NCBI GenBank assembly: GCA_900315205.1
Contig: OMYF01000015.1
Span: forward strand, 1 to 44,046
Direction: 5' to 3'
Source: an uncultured Acidaminococcus sp.
GTDB lineage: Bacteria > Bacillota > Negativicutes > Acidaminococcales > Acidaminococcaceae
DNA: 44,046 nt
Positions within the stretch are counted from its first letter, which is position 1, and each line of letters opens with the position of its first letter. This document shows positions 36,717-43,949 of this stretch, piece by piece. The notes beneath the pieces are model-generated. The model saw only the letters and a program-made list of their open reading frames with translations. It was not told the DNA's origin and ran no database searches. The translations under genes and the position numbers were made by a program.

Positions 36717-37775
36717 TTATTTTTTCTCCGCCCGTTTCTTCTGGACCGCGGCCCAGGTCTGGAGATTTTCCGCCATCCGGGCAGCCGCAGCGGATACATC
36801 GCCGTCCGGCGTGTCCTGCGGGTAGATCCGGAGGATACGGATATCCTCATAATAGACATCGGACCAGTTGTCGCCGTCCACGGTGATGAAATGGCTTTCA
36901 TCCACAGGTCCCCGCGTCTCCGTGACATACAGGGCACCGGCCATGAGACGCGCCCTGTACTCGGGCTTGTCATACCCCACCGTATCGCGGAATGTATACG
37001 ACCAGGTCCCGTCATGGACGGACGCCGTTCCATCTTTTGCGACGCTGACTGTTTCCGCCATATGCAGGCTCGCTGCTTCGGCAAGGGCTTTCCGCATCCG
37101 GCTCTCCGGATCCGGATGGGAAGAAAAAAGACCGTAGCCCGGATTTCCCATATCCTTCGTCATATCTTCGAGCTTTGCCATCGTCACAAAAGATCCGTAC
37201 GGATTGTACCCGGCTTTGCGGGCCAGGATGAAGCCTTCCGCATCGGCTTCCGATTCGTCGCCGCGGCTGTAGCTTGCCATCAGGGCCTGGGATGCCGTGG
37301 AGGCAAGGACCATGCCCGCGCCGGGATCACCGGAAGCCACGCCGGCCAGGATGGTCAGCAGGGACAGGGCCATCTGTTTTTCGATCTGGTGCACCGTATG
37401 CCTCTTTTCGATATGGCCGATTTCGTGGCCCAGGACTGCGGCAAGCTCGTCATCGCTCGTCATGAAATCCACCAGGCCCTTGTACACATAGATGAACCCG
37501 CCCGGGCAGGCCAGAGCGTTGACATCCTGCGTATTCAGCACCTTGAAAGTGTAGGGCAGATCTTTGCGGGACGCATTGGCCACAAGGCTCCTGCCGATCC
37601 GGTCGATGCGGGCCTGTACCTCTTCATCCTGGTACAGGCCGTACTGGTTTTCCAGCTGGCGGGCCACTTCCTGCCCCATGGAGATTTCCTGTTTCTGGCT
37701 GATCATCGCCGCCTGCACCCGGGGCAGCGGCAGAAAGCAGCACAGACAGGTCAAAAGCATAAGCAACAGTTTCAT
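36717..37775 (-). CDS. Secreted M48-family zinc metallopeptidase
   Basis: A 352-residue exported peptidase. The signal peptide covers residues 1-22 (ends RVQA). The M48 catalytic core has VLGHEIGHIEKRH (HExxH at 117-121), and DESEADAEG supplies the third zinc ligand. The SSHPDPESRM motif near residue 215 is typical of the BepA/LoiP-type group. A C-terminal region of about 110 residues with beta-strand character follows; I do not recognise it. The likely role is periplasmic protein quality control. The ATG at 37775 is used, with GAGGTGA just upstream; a GTG three codons earlier lies within that site. Confidence 0.88.
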   Translation of the reverse strand: MKLLLMLLTCLCCFLPLPRVQAAMISQKQEISMGQEVARQLENQYGLYQDEEVQARIDRIGRSLVANASRKDLPYTFKVLNTQDVNALACPGGFIYVYKGLVDFMTSDDELAAVLGHEIGHIEKRHTVHQIEKQMALSLLTILAGVASGDPGAGMVLASTASQALMASYSRGDESEADAEGFILARKAGYNPYGSFVTMAKLEDMTKDMGNPGYGLFSSHPDPESRMRKALAEAASLHMAETVSVAKDGTASVHDGTWSYTFRDTVGYDKPEYRARLMAGALYVTETRGPVDESHFITVDGDNWSDVYYEDIRILRIYPQDTPDGDVSAAAARMAENLQTWAAVQKKRAEKK

Positions 37776-37850
37776 TCGTTTCACCTCAGCGGCAGATTCC
37801 CAACCTTCCCCTCTGCCGGGAAAATACGGGACTGCCGGTTATTTTCTGTT

Positions 37851-37856
37851 ATTATA
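37851..37856 (-). promoter_or_regulatory. Likely -10 of the M48 gene
   Basis: TATAAT on the minus strand about 75 nt before the ATG. No -35 hexamer matches at 16-18 bp, so this is tentative. Confidence 0.4.
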
Positions 37857-37905
37857 CAATATTTTGTTCTTCCGGAATTGGACGATTTTGTGTCGCCCGG
37901 CAGGG

Positions 37906-37934
37906 TTGACTTTCGCCGCGGAGAGGAGTAGACT
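37906..37934 (+). promoter_or_regulatory. thiW leader promoter
   Basis: TTGACT (37906-37911), 17-bp spacer, TAGACT (37929-37934). The predicted start is near 37941, about 250 nt before thiW. Confidence 0.5.
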
Positions 37935-37940
37935 TTTCAT

Positions 37941-38047
37941 GATATCAAAAAAGCTGCTGGGAATCGGCCCGGCAGGGATAAGTGAGTGGACAGAGTTCAC
38001 GAAGGGGGGCACCACCTCGGGTGCCATTCTTTCGCGGACTCTTTTTT
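37941..38047 (+). promoter_or_regulatory. Structured thiW leader with intrinsic terminator (conditional element candidate)
   Basis: An 8-bp hairpin (CTGCTGGG at 37954-37961 with CCCGGCAG at 37968-37975) is followed by a multipart terminator at 37993-38047 (GAGT/ACTC, CGAA/TTCG and GGCACC/GGTGCC pairings, then TTTTTT). It ends about 145 nt before the thiW ATG, so transcription must read through it. I do not recognise the conserved core of a TPP riboswitch, nor a clean T-box. The 145 nt up to thiW show no gene. Confidence 0.5.
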
Positions 38048-38192
38048 CTTGTGCCGCTGCAAAAAAGCGCACCCTCACTGCCATACCCTCCCCGTTCCCG
38101 GCGGATCCTTTGCCCTCCCGGGCAGCTCCATGGCATGATGGTGCCGTGGAAACCGGAAATGCATTCTCAGCAAAAGAAAGGAAGTCCTTATC

Positions 38193-38708
38193 ATGAGCAC
38201 GTACCGGCTTACTGTTTCTGCAGTCTTTGTCGCCATTGGCACACTGACTGCCAATCTGTTCTACATCCCTGTCGGAGTCTCCAAATGTTTTCCCATGCAG
38301 AATATGATCGATGCCCTGACCGGCGCACTGCTGGGGCCTGTCAACGCAACCATCATCGCCTTTGTCATCTCTCTGCTGCGGAACCTCCTGGGGACGGGGT
38401 CCCCGCTTGCCTTTCCGGGCAGTATGATCGGAGCCTGCCTTGCGGGCATCCTGTACAAGAGATTCCATAAGATCCCGGCCGCGATGCTGGGAGAACTCTT
38501 CGGCACGGGCATCATCGGAGCCTGGATTTCCGCCTTCGTCTCTTCCTTCCTCCTTGGCAAGGATGTCCCCTTCTATTTCTTCGTGGCACCTTTTATGCTG
38601 AGCAGCGGCGGCGGCGTCATCCTTGCGGGATTCCTGCTGAAGACACCGCTCTTTGCCCAGATCGGGCAGAAACTGCTCGCAAGCGACACCCGGGCCCATA
38701 AGGAATGA
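38193..38708 (+). CDS. thiW: ECF transporter S component ThiW
   Basis: Substrate-binding membrane subunit of a group II energy-coupling-factor importer, expected to take up the thiazole moiety of thiamine (or thiamine itself). The 171 residues form 5-6 membrane helices. YIPVGVSKCFPMQNMIDAL, RNLLGTGSPLAFPGSMIGA and GELFGTGIIGAW are the diagnostic ThiW motifs. AAAGGAAG precedes the ATG at 38193. No EcfA or EcfT gene lies in the window, so it must share a module encoded elsewhere. Confidence 0.88.
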   Translation: MSTYRLTVSAVFVAIGTLTANLFYIPVGVSKCFPMQNMIDALTGALLGPVNATIIAFVISLLRNLLGTGSPLAFPGSMIGACLAGILYKRFHKIPAAMLGELFGTGIIGAWISAFVSSFLLGKDVPFYFFVAPFMLSSGGGVILAGFLLKTPLFAQIGQKLLASDTRAHKE

Positions 38709-38796
38709 CCGGAAGCTGCGCCGCCCGTAAAACAGGCGGCCATCTCCGGGGCTGCAGGCTGCTGCCGGCAGCGATCCGCGGCGCCGGCACTCCTCT

Positions 38797-38860
38797 TAAA
38801 ATCATCCTCTCCAGGATCATACGGCTTGAACAGCTGTGTTATACTGGAGAGGATGATTTT
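38797..38860 (+). terminator. Perfect 17-bp inverted repeat, probable thiW terminator
   Basis: AAAATCATCCTCTCCAG (38797-38813) and its exact complement (38843-38859) flank an unpaired 29-nt loop, followed by T. The long loop is unusual for a terminator and contains an extended -10-like TGTTATACT. Confidence 0.7.
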
Positions 38861-38941
38861 TCATGACGGACAGCACGCACCCGCAGAACGGGTGATTCTC
38901 CGTGCCGTCTGCGCCCGACAGGCAAAAAACAATGATGATGG

Positions 38942-38971
38942 AAAAGCCGATTGTCCTGCAATCGGCTTTTT
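38942..38971 (+). terminator. Terminator-like hairpin 20 nt before sbcD
   Basis: Perfect 12-bp stem AAAAGCCGATTG/CAATCGGCTTTT, 5-nt loop, ending in TTTTT. Together with the repeat at 38797 it fills most of the 282-bp gap before sbcD. If the sbcD promoter is upstream it would act as an attenuator. Confidence 0.75.
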
Positions 38972-38990
38972 CAGGAAAGAGAGTGGATCT

Positions 38991-40130
38991 ATGCGATTTC
39001 TCCATACCTCAGACTGGCACCTGGGCAGGATCTTCCATGGGCTCCATCTGCTGGACGATCAGGCGGCCGTTGTGGAAGACCTGCTTGCCCTGGCCCGGGA
39101 CAGCCATATCGACTGCCTGCTGCTGGCAGGTGATGTGTACGACCGTTCCGTGCCCCCGGCCGATGCAGTGCGCGTCCTTGACGAAACGCTGCGCAGGCTG
39201 ATCCTGGACCTGCATATCCCGGTCATCCTCATTGCCGGCAATCATGACAATCCGGACCGGCTGAATTTCGGGCAGGCTTTCTTTGCCACGGAAAAGCTGT
39301 TCATCACAAGCCTTGTCTCCGCTGACACAGAGCCCATCGTGCTGCAGGACGCATCAGGCCCGGTCTACTTTGCCCCGCTGACCTACTGCGAGCCCCTGAC
39401 CGCGACCGAGCTCAGCGGCACGCGGCAGGCCACCCACGAAGCCGCCCTGCGCTGGCAGATCGACTGTCTTTTGCAAAAGATACCGGCAGGAGCCCGCAAA
39501 GTGGCGCTGGCCCATGCTTTTGTCACCGGTGCTCAGGTCACGCCGGAAAGCGAACGTCCCCTCGCCGCCGGCGGGAGCACTTCGGTCAGCCTGGATTGTT
39601 TCGATGCTTTCCAGTATACGGCGCTGGGCCATCTCCACGCCCTGCAGAAATGCAGTGAAAAAGTCCGCTACTGCGGCTCCCTGATGAAATATTCCTTCAG
39701 TGAAGTGTCCCAGAAAAAGAGTGCGATCCTGGTGGATATGGACGCGGCAGGACGGATCCAAACCGAAGCGGTCCCGCTCCGGGCTCCGCACGAACTCGCC
39801 GTCCTGAAAGGGACCTTTGACGAGCTCCTGAACGGACCGCTCCGCGCCCGTCCTGACGATTACCTCCAGGTGATCCTGACGGACAGGACACCGGTCCTAG
39901 ATCCCAAGAACCGTCTGGAGAAGCGCTACCCCCATATCCTCCTGCTGGGATATGAAGGCCTGGAACACCAGCCTGAAGCTGAAGCTGCGGCCAGGCGGAA
40001 AGGTCTCGGCGAAGAGGAGCTCTTTGAAGCTTTCTTCCGTGAGATCCAGGGACGCAGCCTGGACGACAGGGAACGGGCCCTGCTCCGTACCGTCATGGAC
40101 GGACTCCAGTCAGAAGGGAGGCACGCCTGA
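38991..40130 (+). CDS. sbcD: Exonuclease SbcCD, subunit D
   Basis: Mre11-type Mn2+-dependent nuclease subunit that, with SbcC, opens DNA hairpins and processes breaks. It has MRFLHTSDWHLGR, LLAGDVYDRSVPP, IAGNHDNPDRL, ALAHAF and ALGHLHALQ (phosphodiesterase motifs I-V). Length is 379 residues. The ATG at 38991 is chosen because the conserved N-terminus begins there; 55 upstream open codons run through the terminator-like hairpin. The ribosome site is modest (AGGAAAGAG). The stop overlaps the sbcC start by one base (TGATG). Confidence 0.94.
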   Translation: MRFLHTSDWHLGRIFHGLHLLDDQAAVVEDLLALARDSHIDCLLLAGDVYDRSVPPADAVRVLDETLRRLILDLHIPVILIAGNHDNPDRLNFGQAFFATEKLFITSLVSADTEPIVLQDASGPVYFAPLTYCEPLTATELSGTRQATHEAALRWQIDCLLQKIPAGARKVALAHAFVTGAQVTPESERPLAAGGSTSVSLDCFDAFQYTALGHLHALQKCSEKVRYCGSLMKYSFSEVSQKKSAILVDMDAAGRIQTEAVPLRAPHELAVLKGTFDELLNGPLRARPDDYLQVILTDRTPVLDPKNRLEKRYPHILLLGYEGLEHQPEAEAAARRKGLGEEELFEAFFREIQGRSLDDRERALLRTVMDGLQSEGRHA

Positions 40131-42406
40131 TGAAACCGCTGAAGCTGACGATGCAGGCCTTCGGGCCCTATGCAGAAGAGGAGGAAATCGACTTCACCCG
40201 GCTGGGGGAGCAGCGTCTGTTCCTCATCACGGGTCCGACGGGCAGCGGAAAGACGACCATCCTCGATGCCATCACCTTTGCCCTCTACGGAACCGCAAGC
40301 GGAAACCTGCGCCGCAGCCGCTCTCTCCGGAGTGACTATGCACCGCCCTCCCTGCCCACGAAAGTGAGCCTCCGCTTTACGAACCGGGACCATACGTATG
40401 AAGTCACGCGGACACCGGAGCAGATCCTGAACAAACAGCGAGGTGAAGGCGTCCGCAGCGTGCCGCCCGGCGCGTCCCTTGTGGAAATAGCGCCTGACGG
40501 CACACGGACCATCAAAGCATCGGCCTTCGGTACGGTGACAAAGGAGATCGAATCCATCCTGGGATTCAAGGCCGATCAGTTCTGCCAGCTCATGGTCCTG
40601 CCCCAGGGGGAATTCCGCCGCTTCCTGATGGCGGACTCCAAAGACCGCCGGCAGATCCTGGAGACCCTGTTCCGGACCGGACAGTACCGCCTTCTGGAAG
40701 AAGCCCTGAACGACCGCGCCAAAAATCTGAAGCACTCGTATGAAGAAGTCCGGAACAAACGGGATATCCTGCTCAGCCAGTGCGGCAAAGACACGGCGGA
40801 AGAACTGGCAGCGGCGCTCCGGGAAGAGAAAAAGGAACTCTCCCTCCGTCAGGAAGAGCTTCGCGCAGCAGAGGAAAAAGCCCGTGCCTGTGCGGCAGCC
40901 ACTCAGGAAGCGGAAAAACTGGCGCAGGCCTTTCTCGCCTGTGAAAAAGCCCGGGCGCGCCAGCAGGCACTCCTTGCAAGGCAGGACGAAATGGACAGGC
41001 TGCAGCAGAAGATCAGCCTGCTCGAAGCCGCCCAAAAGCTTACCCCTGTGTATGACAGAGCGCTCCAGGCCCTGAGACGGCAGCAGGCAGCAGCCGGGGA
41101 AACCGAAGCGACCGCCGCAAAATGGCAGGCTGCCCTGAGCGAAGTGGCCAGCCACACGGCGGCCGCCGCAGAAAAGAATACCAGCCTCCTGCAGGAGGAA
41201 GCCGCGAGAGCCCGGGAAGAGCTCGCCCGCATGACCGCCGTATCCAATGAGACCGTACGCCTCGCGGCCAGTCTGGCGGACGGCGAGCCCTGCCCTGTCT
41301 GCGGCGCCACAGAGCATCCCCACCCGGCCACACAGACAAAACAGGAAAAAGCAAAACTCGAAGCCCGGCAGCAGGAACTCGAGACGCACATCCGGACGCT
41401 GCAGAAGCAGCAGGCCGCCCTGGAGCAGGCCCAAAACCGGCTGAAAATCCTGGAAGGCAGCCTCGCCACAGCCAGGAAAGCAGAAGCCGAAGCCCGCCGG
41501 GAACAGAAAGAGACCGGCGCAGCTTTCAAAGAAAGCCTGACGGCATCCCCGTTCCCCGACCAGAAAGCATTCCTGGCCTGCCACGCTGAGCTGAGGAACA
41601 AGGAGGACTGGCAGAAACAGATCACCCGGTACGAAGCGGACAAAGCAAGTGCCGCCGGTGAGCTGAAAGTCCTGGAGGCAGAGATCAGGGACCGGCAAAA
41701 GCCCGATCTCGCGCCGCTGCAGCAGGCTGAAAATGCCGCACGCAGGGCTTACAGCGAAATCGCCTCGACGGCCGGTGCCCTGCAGGAGCGGATCGCGCGG
41801 GACAAAAAACAGCTGACCGCCCTTACGTCCCTGGAAAAAGAAATCGCCTCCCTGTCAGAAGCCTATGCCCCGGCCGCGCTCCTTGCGGAAACCGCCCGCG
41901 GCAACAACAGCCAGAATCTGTCCCTTTCCACCTATGTGCTGCAGGCCGTCCTCGATGATGTACTGGTCACAGCCAACCTGCGGCTGAAAAAAATCAGCGG
42001 GGGCCGGTATACGCTCTACCGCCGTCAGGGCATCCATGACGCGCGCAAGGAGCAGGGCCTCGATCTGGAGATCCTCGATGCCTTCACAGGACAGGCCCGG
42101 TCCGTGACGACGCTTTCGGGCGGTGAGAGCTTCTTTACCTCCCTCTCCCTCGCCCTGGGGCTGTCGGATGTGCTCGAGGCGTACGCCGGAGGACTGCACC
42201 TTGATACGATCCTCGTGGATGAAGGTTTCGGTTCCCTCGATCCCGAGACACTCGACAGTGCCATGGATACGCTCGTCAGCCTCCAGGCCGGCGGCCGCCT
42301 TGTGGGAATCATCTCCCATGTGGCAGAGCTGAAAGAACGGATCCCGGCACAGCTTGAAGTCGTCGCGTCAGAAAAGGGCAGCCGGACGGTCTTCCACCTG
42401 GGATGA
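40130..42406 (+). CDS. sbcC: Exonuclease SbcCD, subunit C (short coiled-coil form)
   Basis: Rad50-type SMC ATPase partner of SbcD. It has Walker A GPTGSGKT (35-42), Q-loop QLMVLPQGEFRRF, a first coiled coil (about 195-380), the zinc hook CPVC at 388-391, a second coiled coil (about 400-600), signature TLSGGESFFTSLSLALGLS and Walker B TILVDEGFGSLD. At 758 residues it is far shorter than Escherichia (about 1050) or Bacillus (about 1130) SbcC, the loss being in the coil arms. GGGAGG precedes the ATG. It is translationally coupled to sbcD and followed by a long bidirectional hairpin. Confidence 0.95.
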   Translation: MKPLKLTMQAFGPYAEEEEIDFTRLGEQRLFLITGPTGSGKTTILDAITFALYGTASGNLRRSRSLRSDYAPPSLPTKVSLRFTNRDHTYEVTRTPEQILNKQRGEGVRSVPPGASLVEIAPDGTRTIKASAFGTVTKEIESILGFKADQFCQLMVLPQGEFRRFLMADSKDRRQILETLFRTGQYRLLEEALNDRAKNLKHSYEEVRNKRDILLSQCGKDTAEELAAALREEKKELSLRQEELRAAEEKARACAAATQEAEKLAQAFLACEKARARQQALLARQDEMDRLQQKISLLEAAQKLTPVYDRALQALRRQQAAAGETEATAAKWQAALSEVASHTAAAAEKNTSLLQEEAARAREELARMTAVSNETVRLAASLADGEPCPVCGATEHPHPATQTKQEKAKLEARQQELETHIRTLQKQQAALEQAQNRLKILEGSLATARKAEAEARREQKETGAAFKESLTASPFPDQKAFLACHAELRNKEDWQKQITRYEADKASAAGELKVLEAEIRDRQKPDLAPLQQAENAARRAYSEIASTAGALQERIARDKKQLTALTSLEKEIASLSEAYAPAALLAETARGNNSQNLSLSTYVLQAVLDDVLVTANLRLKKISGGRYTLYRRQGIHDARKEQGLDLEILDAFTGQARSVTTLSGGESFFTSLSLALGLSDVLEAYAGGLHLDTILVDEGFGSLDPETLDSAMDTLVSLQAGGRLVGIISHVAELKERIPAQLEVVASEKGSRTVFHLG

Positions 42407-42432
42407 TTCCCGGCACGGCCAGCGCACATGCA

Positions 42433-42478
42433 AAAAGAAGCTGAGAAAAATGATTGCTCGTTTTTCTCAGCTTCTTTT
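42433..42478. terminator. 21-bp hairpin between convergent genes
   Basis: Arms 42433-42453 and 42458-42478 pair along 21 bp with one G-U around TTGC, with T-rich ends on both strands. It lies 27 nt after the sbcC stop and also ends HAD-gene transcription. Its core matches the hairpin at 24311-24346. Confidence 0.9.
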
Positions 42479-42480
42479 AT

Positions 42481-42590
42481 GATGTTTACAGGGTAAAAAC
42501 CTCCAGTCCGGCCGGAAGGATGCCTGTAATGGGAAGAGGAACTGACAGCATCACAGCACCACAGTACCACAGCTTCACAGCCCCTTTTCT
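42481..42590 (+). repeat. Intergenic repeat element, copy A
   Basis: A 110-bp unit: GATGTTTACAGGG, CCTCCAGTCCGGCCGGAAGG, TGCCTGTAATGGGAAGAGGA, then an octamer array. TTACAGG (42486-42492) pairs with CCTGTAA (42523-42529), and TCCGGCCGGA inside is a palindrome. It follows the hairpin directly. Confidence 0.85.
42546..42577. repeat. Octamer array CAGCAYCA (four units)
   Basis: CAGCATCA, CAGCACCA, CAGTACCA and CAGCTTCA follow each other without gaps. Further units occur at 42655-42670 and 42686-42709 in copy B. Confidence 0.85.
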
Positions 42591-42715
42591 GATGCTTACA
42601 GGCCAGAGCCTCCAGTCCGGCCGGAAGGATGCCTGTAATGGAAAGAGGAGCTGACAGCACCACAGCATCACAGCCCAAATCACCACAGCATCAACGCATC
42701 ACAGCACCCCAGCTT
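42591..42715 (+). repeat. Intergenic repeat element, copy B
   Basis: Starts with GATGCTTACAGGCC, 110 bp after copy A, and keeps CCTCCAGTCCGGCCGGAAGG and TGCCTGTAATGGAAAGAGGA. TTACAGGC (42596-42603) pairs with GCCTGTAA (42631-42638). It is followed by an expanded, irregular octamer array. No gene is seen in 42407-42728. Confidence 0.85.
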
Positions 42716-42728
42716 TACAATCCCGGTT

Positions 42729-43388
42729 TCAGCGGATCCGTTCCAGGAAATACCGTTCCACTGCCGCCACCGAATCAAGGATCCGCGGAGCCCGGGCTGC
42801 TTCCAGCTCCTGCCGGGTCCCGTAGCCGTAGGAAACGGCCACACAGCCGACATTCTCCTCCCGGGCGCCTTCCACATCGAAACGGGTGTCCCCCACCAGC
42901 GTCACAGCCTCCCGCTCCGTTTCCATCCCCAGCCGGCGGAGGACCTCCGCGACAACGGATGCTTTGGAACTGATCCGGCCGTCAAAAGTGGCCCCCACGA
43001 TTTCCGTGAAAAAAGGACCCAGGCCAAAATGCTCCACGATCTGCCGCACAAATGGTTCCGGTTTGGACGAAGCCGTGGCAAGGACATACCCTGCCTCCTG
43101 CAGGCGGTCCAGCATTTCCGTTACGCCGGGATAAAGTTCATTTTCAAAGATCCCGATTTTCGAAAAGCGCTCGCGGTAATAGGCCGTTGCCTGCTTTCCT
43201 TCTTCCCGGGTCATGCCCGAAAACTGCATGAAGGAATCCACAAGCGGCGGTCCGATAAAGGCAAGCAGTACGCTCCGGGGCGGCAGGGGCCGGCCCATTT
43301 TCGTCAGGGCGTAGCAGACGCTCCGCAGGATCCCTTCTTCAGATTTTGTCAAAGTGCCGTCAAGATCGAATAAAATCGCCTGTTCCAT
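42729..43388 (-). CDS. HAD-superfamily phosphatase (Gph/PpaX-like)
   Basis: Cytoplasmic phosphatase of 219 residues. Motif I DLDGTLT (Asp 8 nucleophile, Asp 10 acid/base), motif II ATASSKPE, motif III lysine in SSKASVVAEV and motif IV LVGDTRFDVEGA are all present. The helical cap between about 15 and 85 is the C1 type of phosphoglycolate phosphatases and PpaX, so phosphoglycolate or pyrophosphate are possible substrates. The ATG at 43388 follows the ybaK gene by 9 nt with GGGA upstream, so the two are co-transcribed. Confidence 0.87.
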   Translation of the reverse strand: MEQAILFDLDGTLTKSEEGILRSVCYALTKMGRPLPPRSVLLAFIGPPLVDSFMQFSGMTREEGKQATAYYRERFSKIGIFENELYPGVTEMLDRLQEAGYVLATASSKPEPFVRQIVEHFGLGPFFTEIVGATFDGRISSKASVVAEVLRRLGMETEREAVTLVGDTRFDVEGAREENVGCVAVSYGYGTRQELEAARAPRILDSVAAVERYFLERIR

Positions 43389-43397
43389 ACAGATTCC

Positions 43398-43865
43398 CTA
43401 TTTTTCTTTGCAGACATCCACCCATGCCACCGCTCCGGACAGTTCCTTCAGTTCGTCCGGGGTCAGCCGGACACCGCTGTGATCATCGCCGGCAGCGGGA
43501 TACACATACTGGAATTTGCGCAGACTCTCGTCAAGATACACCTTCACACCCGGAAGGATGCCAAAGGGACAGACGCCGCCGGGCGCGTGGCCGATATACT
43601 GTTCCACTTCCGCAGCCGGGATCATCCTGGCCTTGACGTGGAACGTTTCCTTATATTTATGGTTGTCGATCCGGGCATCGCCTTCTGCCAGGATCAGTAC
43701 GGGCTGCTCTTTCTGCAGAAACGAAAGGGTCTTTGCGATTTCCGCAGGCCTGCAGCCAAGGGCCTGTGCCGCCAGTTCGACCGTGGCACTGGAACCCTCG
43801 GTCCGGATGATGCGGTCCGCATACCCTTTTTCCTGCAGCCAGGCTCGGGCTTTTTCCAGGGACAT
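43398..43865 (-). CDS. YbaK/ProX-type aminoacyl-tRNA deacylase
   Basis: A 155-residue single-domain protein of the YbaK/EbsC family, which hydrolyses mischarged tRNAs (typically Cys-tRNA-Pro or Ala-tRNA-Pro) in trans. It shows the family motifs EIAKTLSF (catalytic lysine), GDARIDNHK, GHAPGGVCPFGI and VYLDESLRKF. The start is the ATG at 43865 with GGAGGAGG about 10 nt upstream; the closer ATG is out of frame and the 36 upstream open codons cover the promoter. The exact tRNA substrate is not evident. Confidence 0.9.
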   Translation of the reverse strand: MSLEKARAWLQEKGYADRIIRTEGSSATVELAAQALGCRPAEIAKTLSFLQKEQPVLILAEGDARIDNHKYKETFHVKARMIPAAEVEQYIGHAPGGVCPFGILPGVKVYLDESLRKFQYVYPAAGDDHSGVRLTPDELKELSGAVAWVDVCKEK

Positions 43866-43901
43866 GACAGTCCATCCTCCTCCAATTGATGTATTACGGA
43901 T

Positions 43902-43931
43902 ATTATATGCCGGGGTTCCGGTTTTTCGCAA
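43902..43931 (-). promoter_or_regulatory. Promoter of the ybaK-HAD operon
   Basis: Minus strand TTGCGA (43926-43931), 18-bp spacer, TATAAT (43902-43907), about 37 nt before the ATG. Confidence 0.6.
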
Positions 43932-43949
43932 GGCTGGGCAGGACCGCGT

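Noticed and set aside
36636..36740. Terminator between the M48 and FkbM genes (GCAGG-rich stem near T tract)
   Set aside because: The T tract is on the plus strand and is formed by the last M48 codons. On the minus strand, where transcription runs, no T tract follows the stem.
37982..38010. Glycine riboswitch (GGACAGAG and CGAAGGGG present)
   Set aside because: The two blocks occur in the wrong order and without the paired aptamer stems, and the downstream gene is not a glycine-related one.
38001..38015. T-box riboswitch in the thiW leader (AAGGGGGGCACCACC resembles AAGGGUGGNACCGCG)
   Set aside because: The essential UGGN is changed to GGGC, no stem I with a specifier loop precedes it, and the region is only about 100 nt long.
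42546..42709. CRISPR-like array
   Set aside because: Units are 8 bp, contiguous and degenerate with no spacers, so this is a simple-sequence array.
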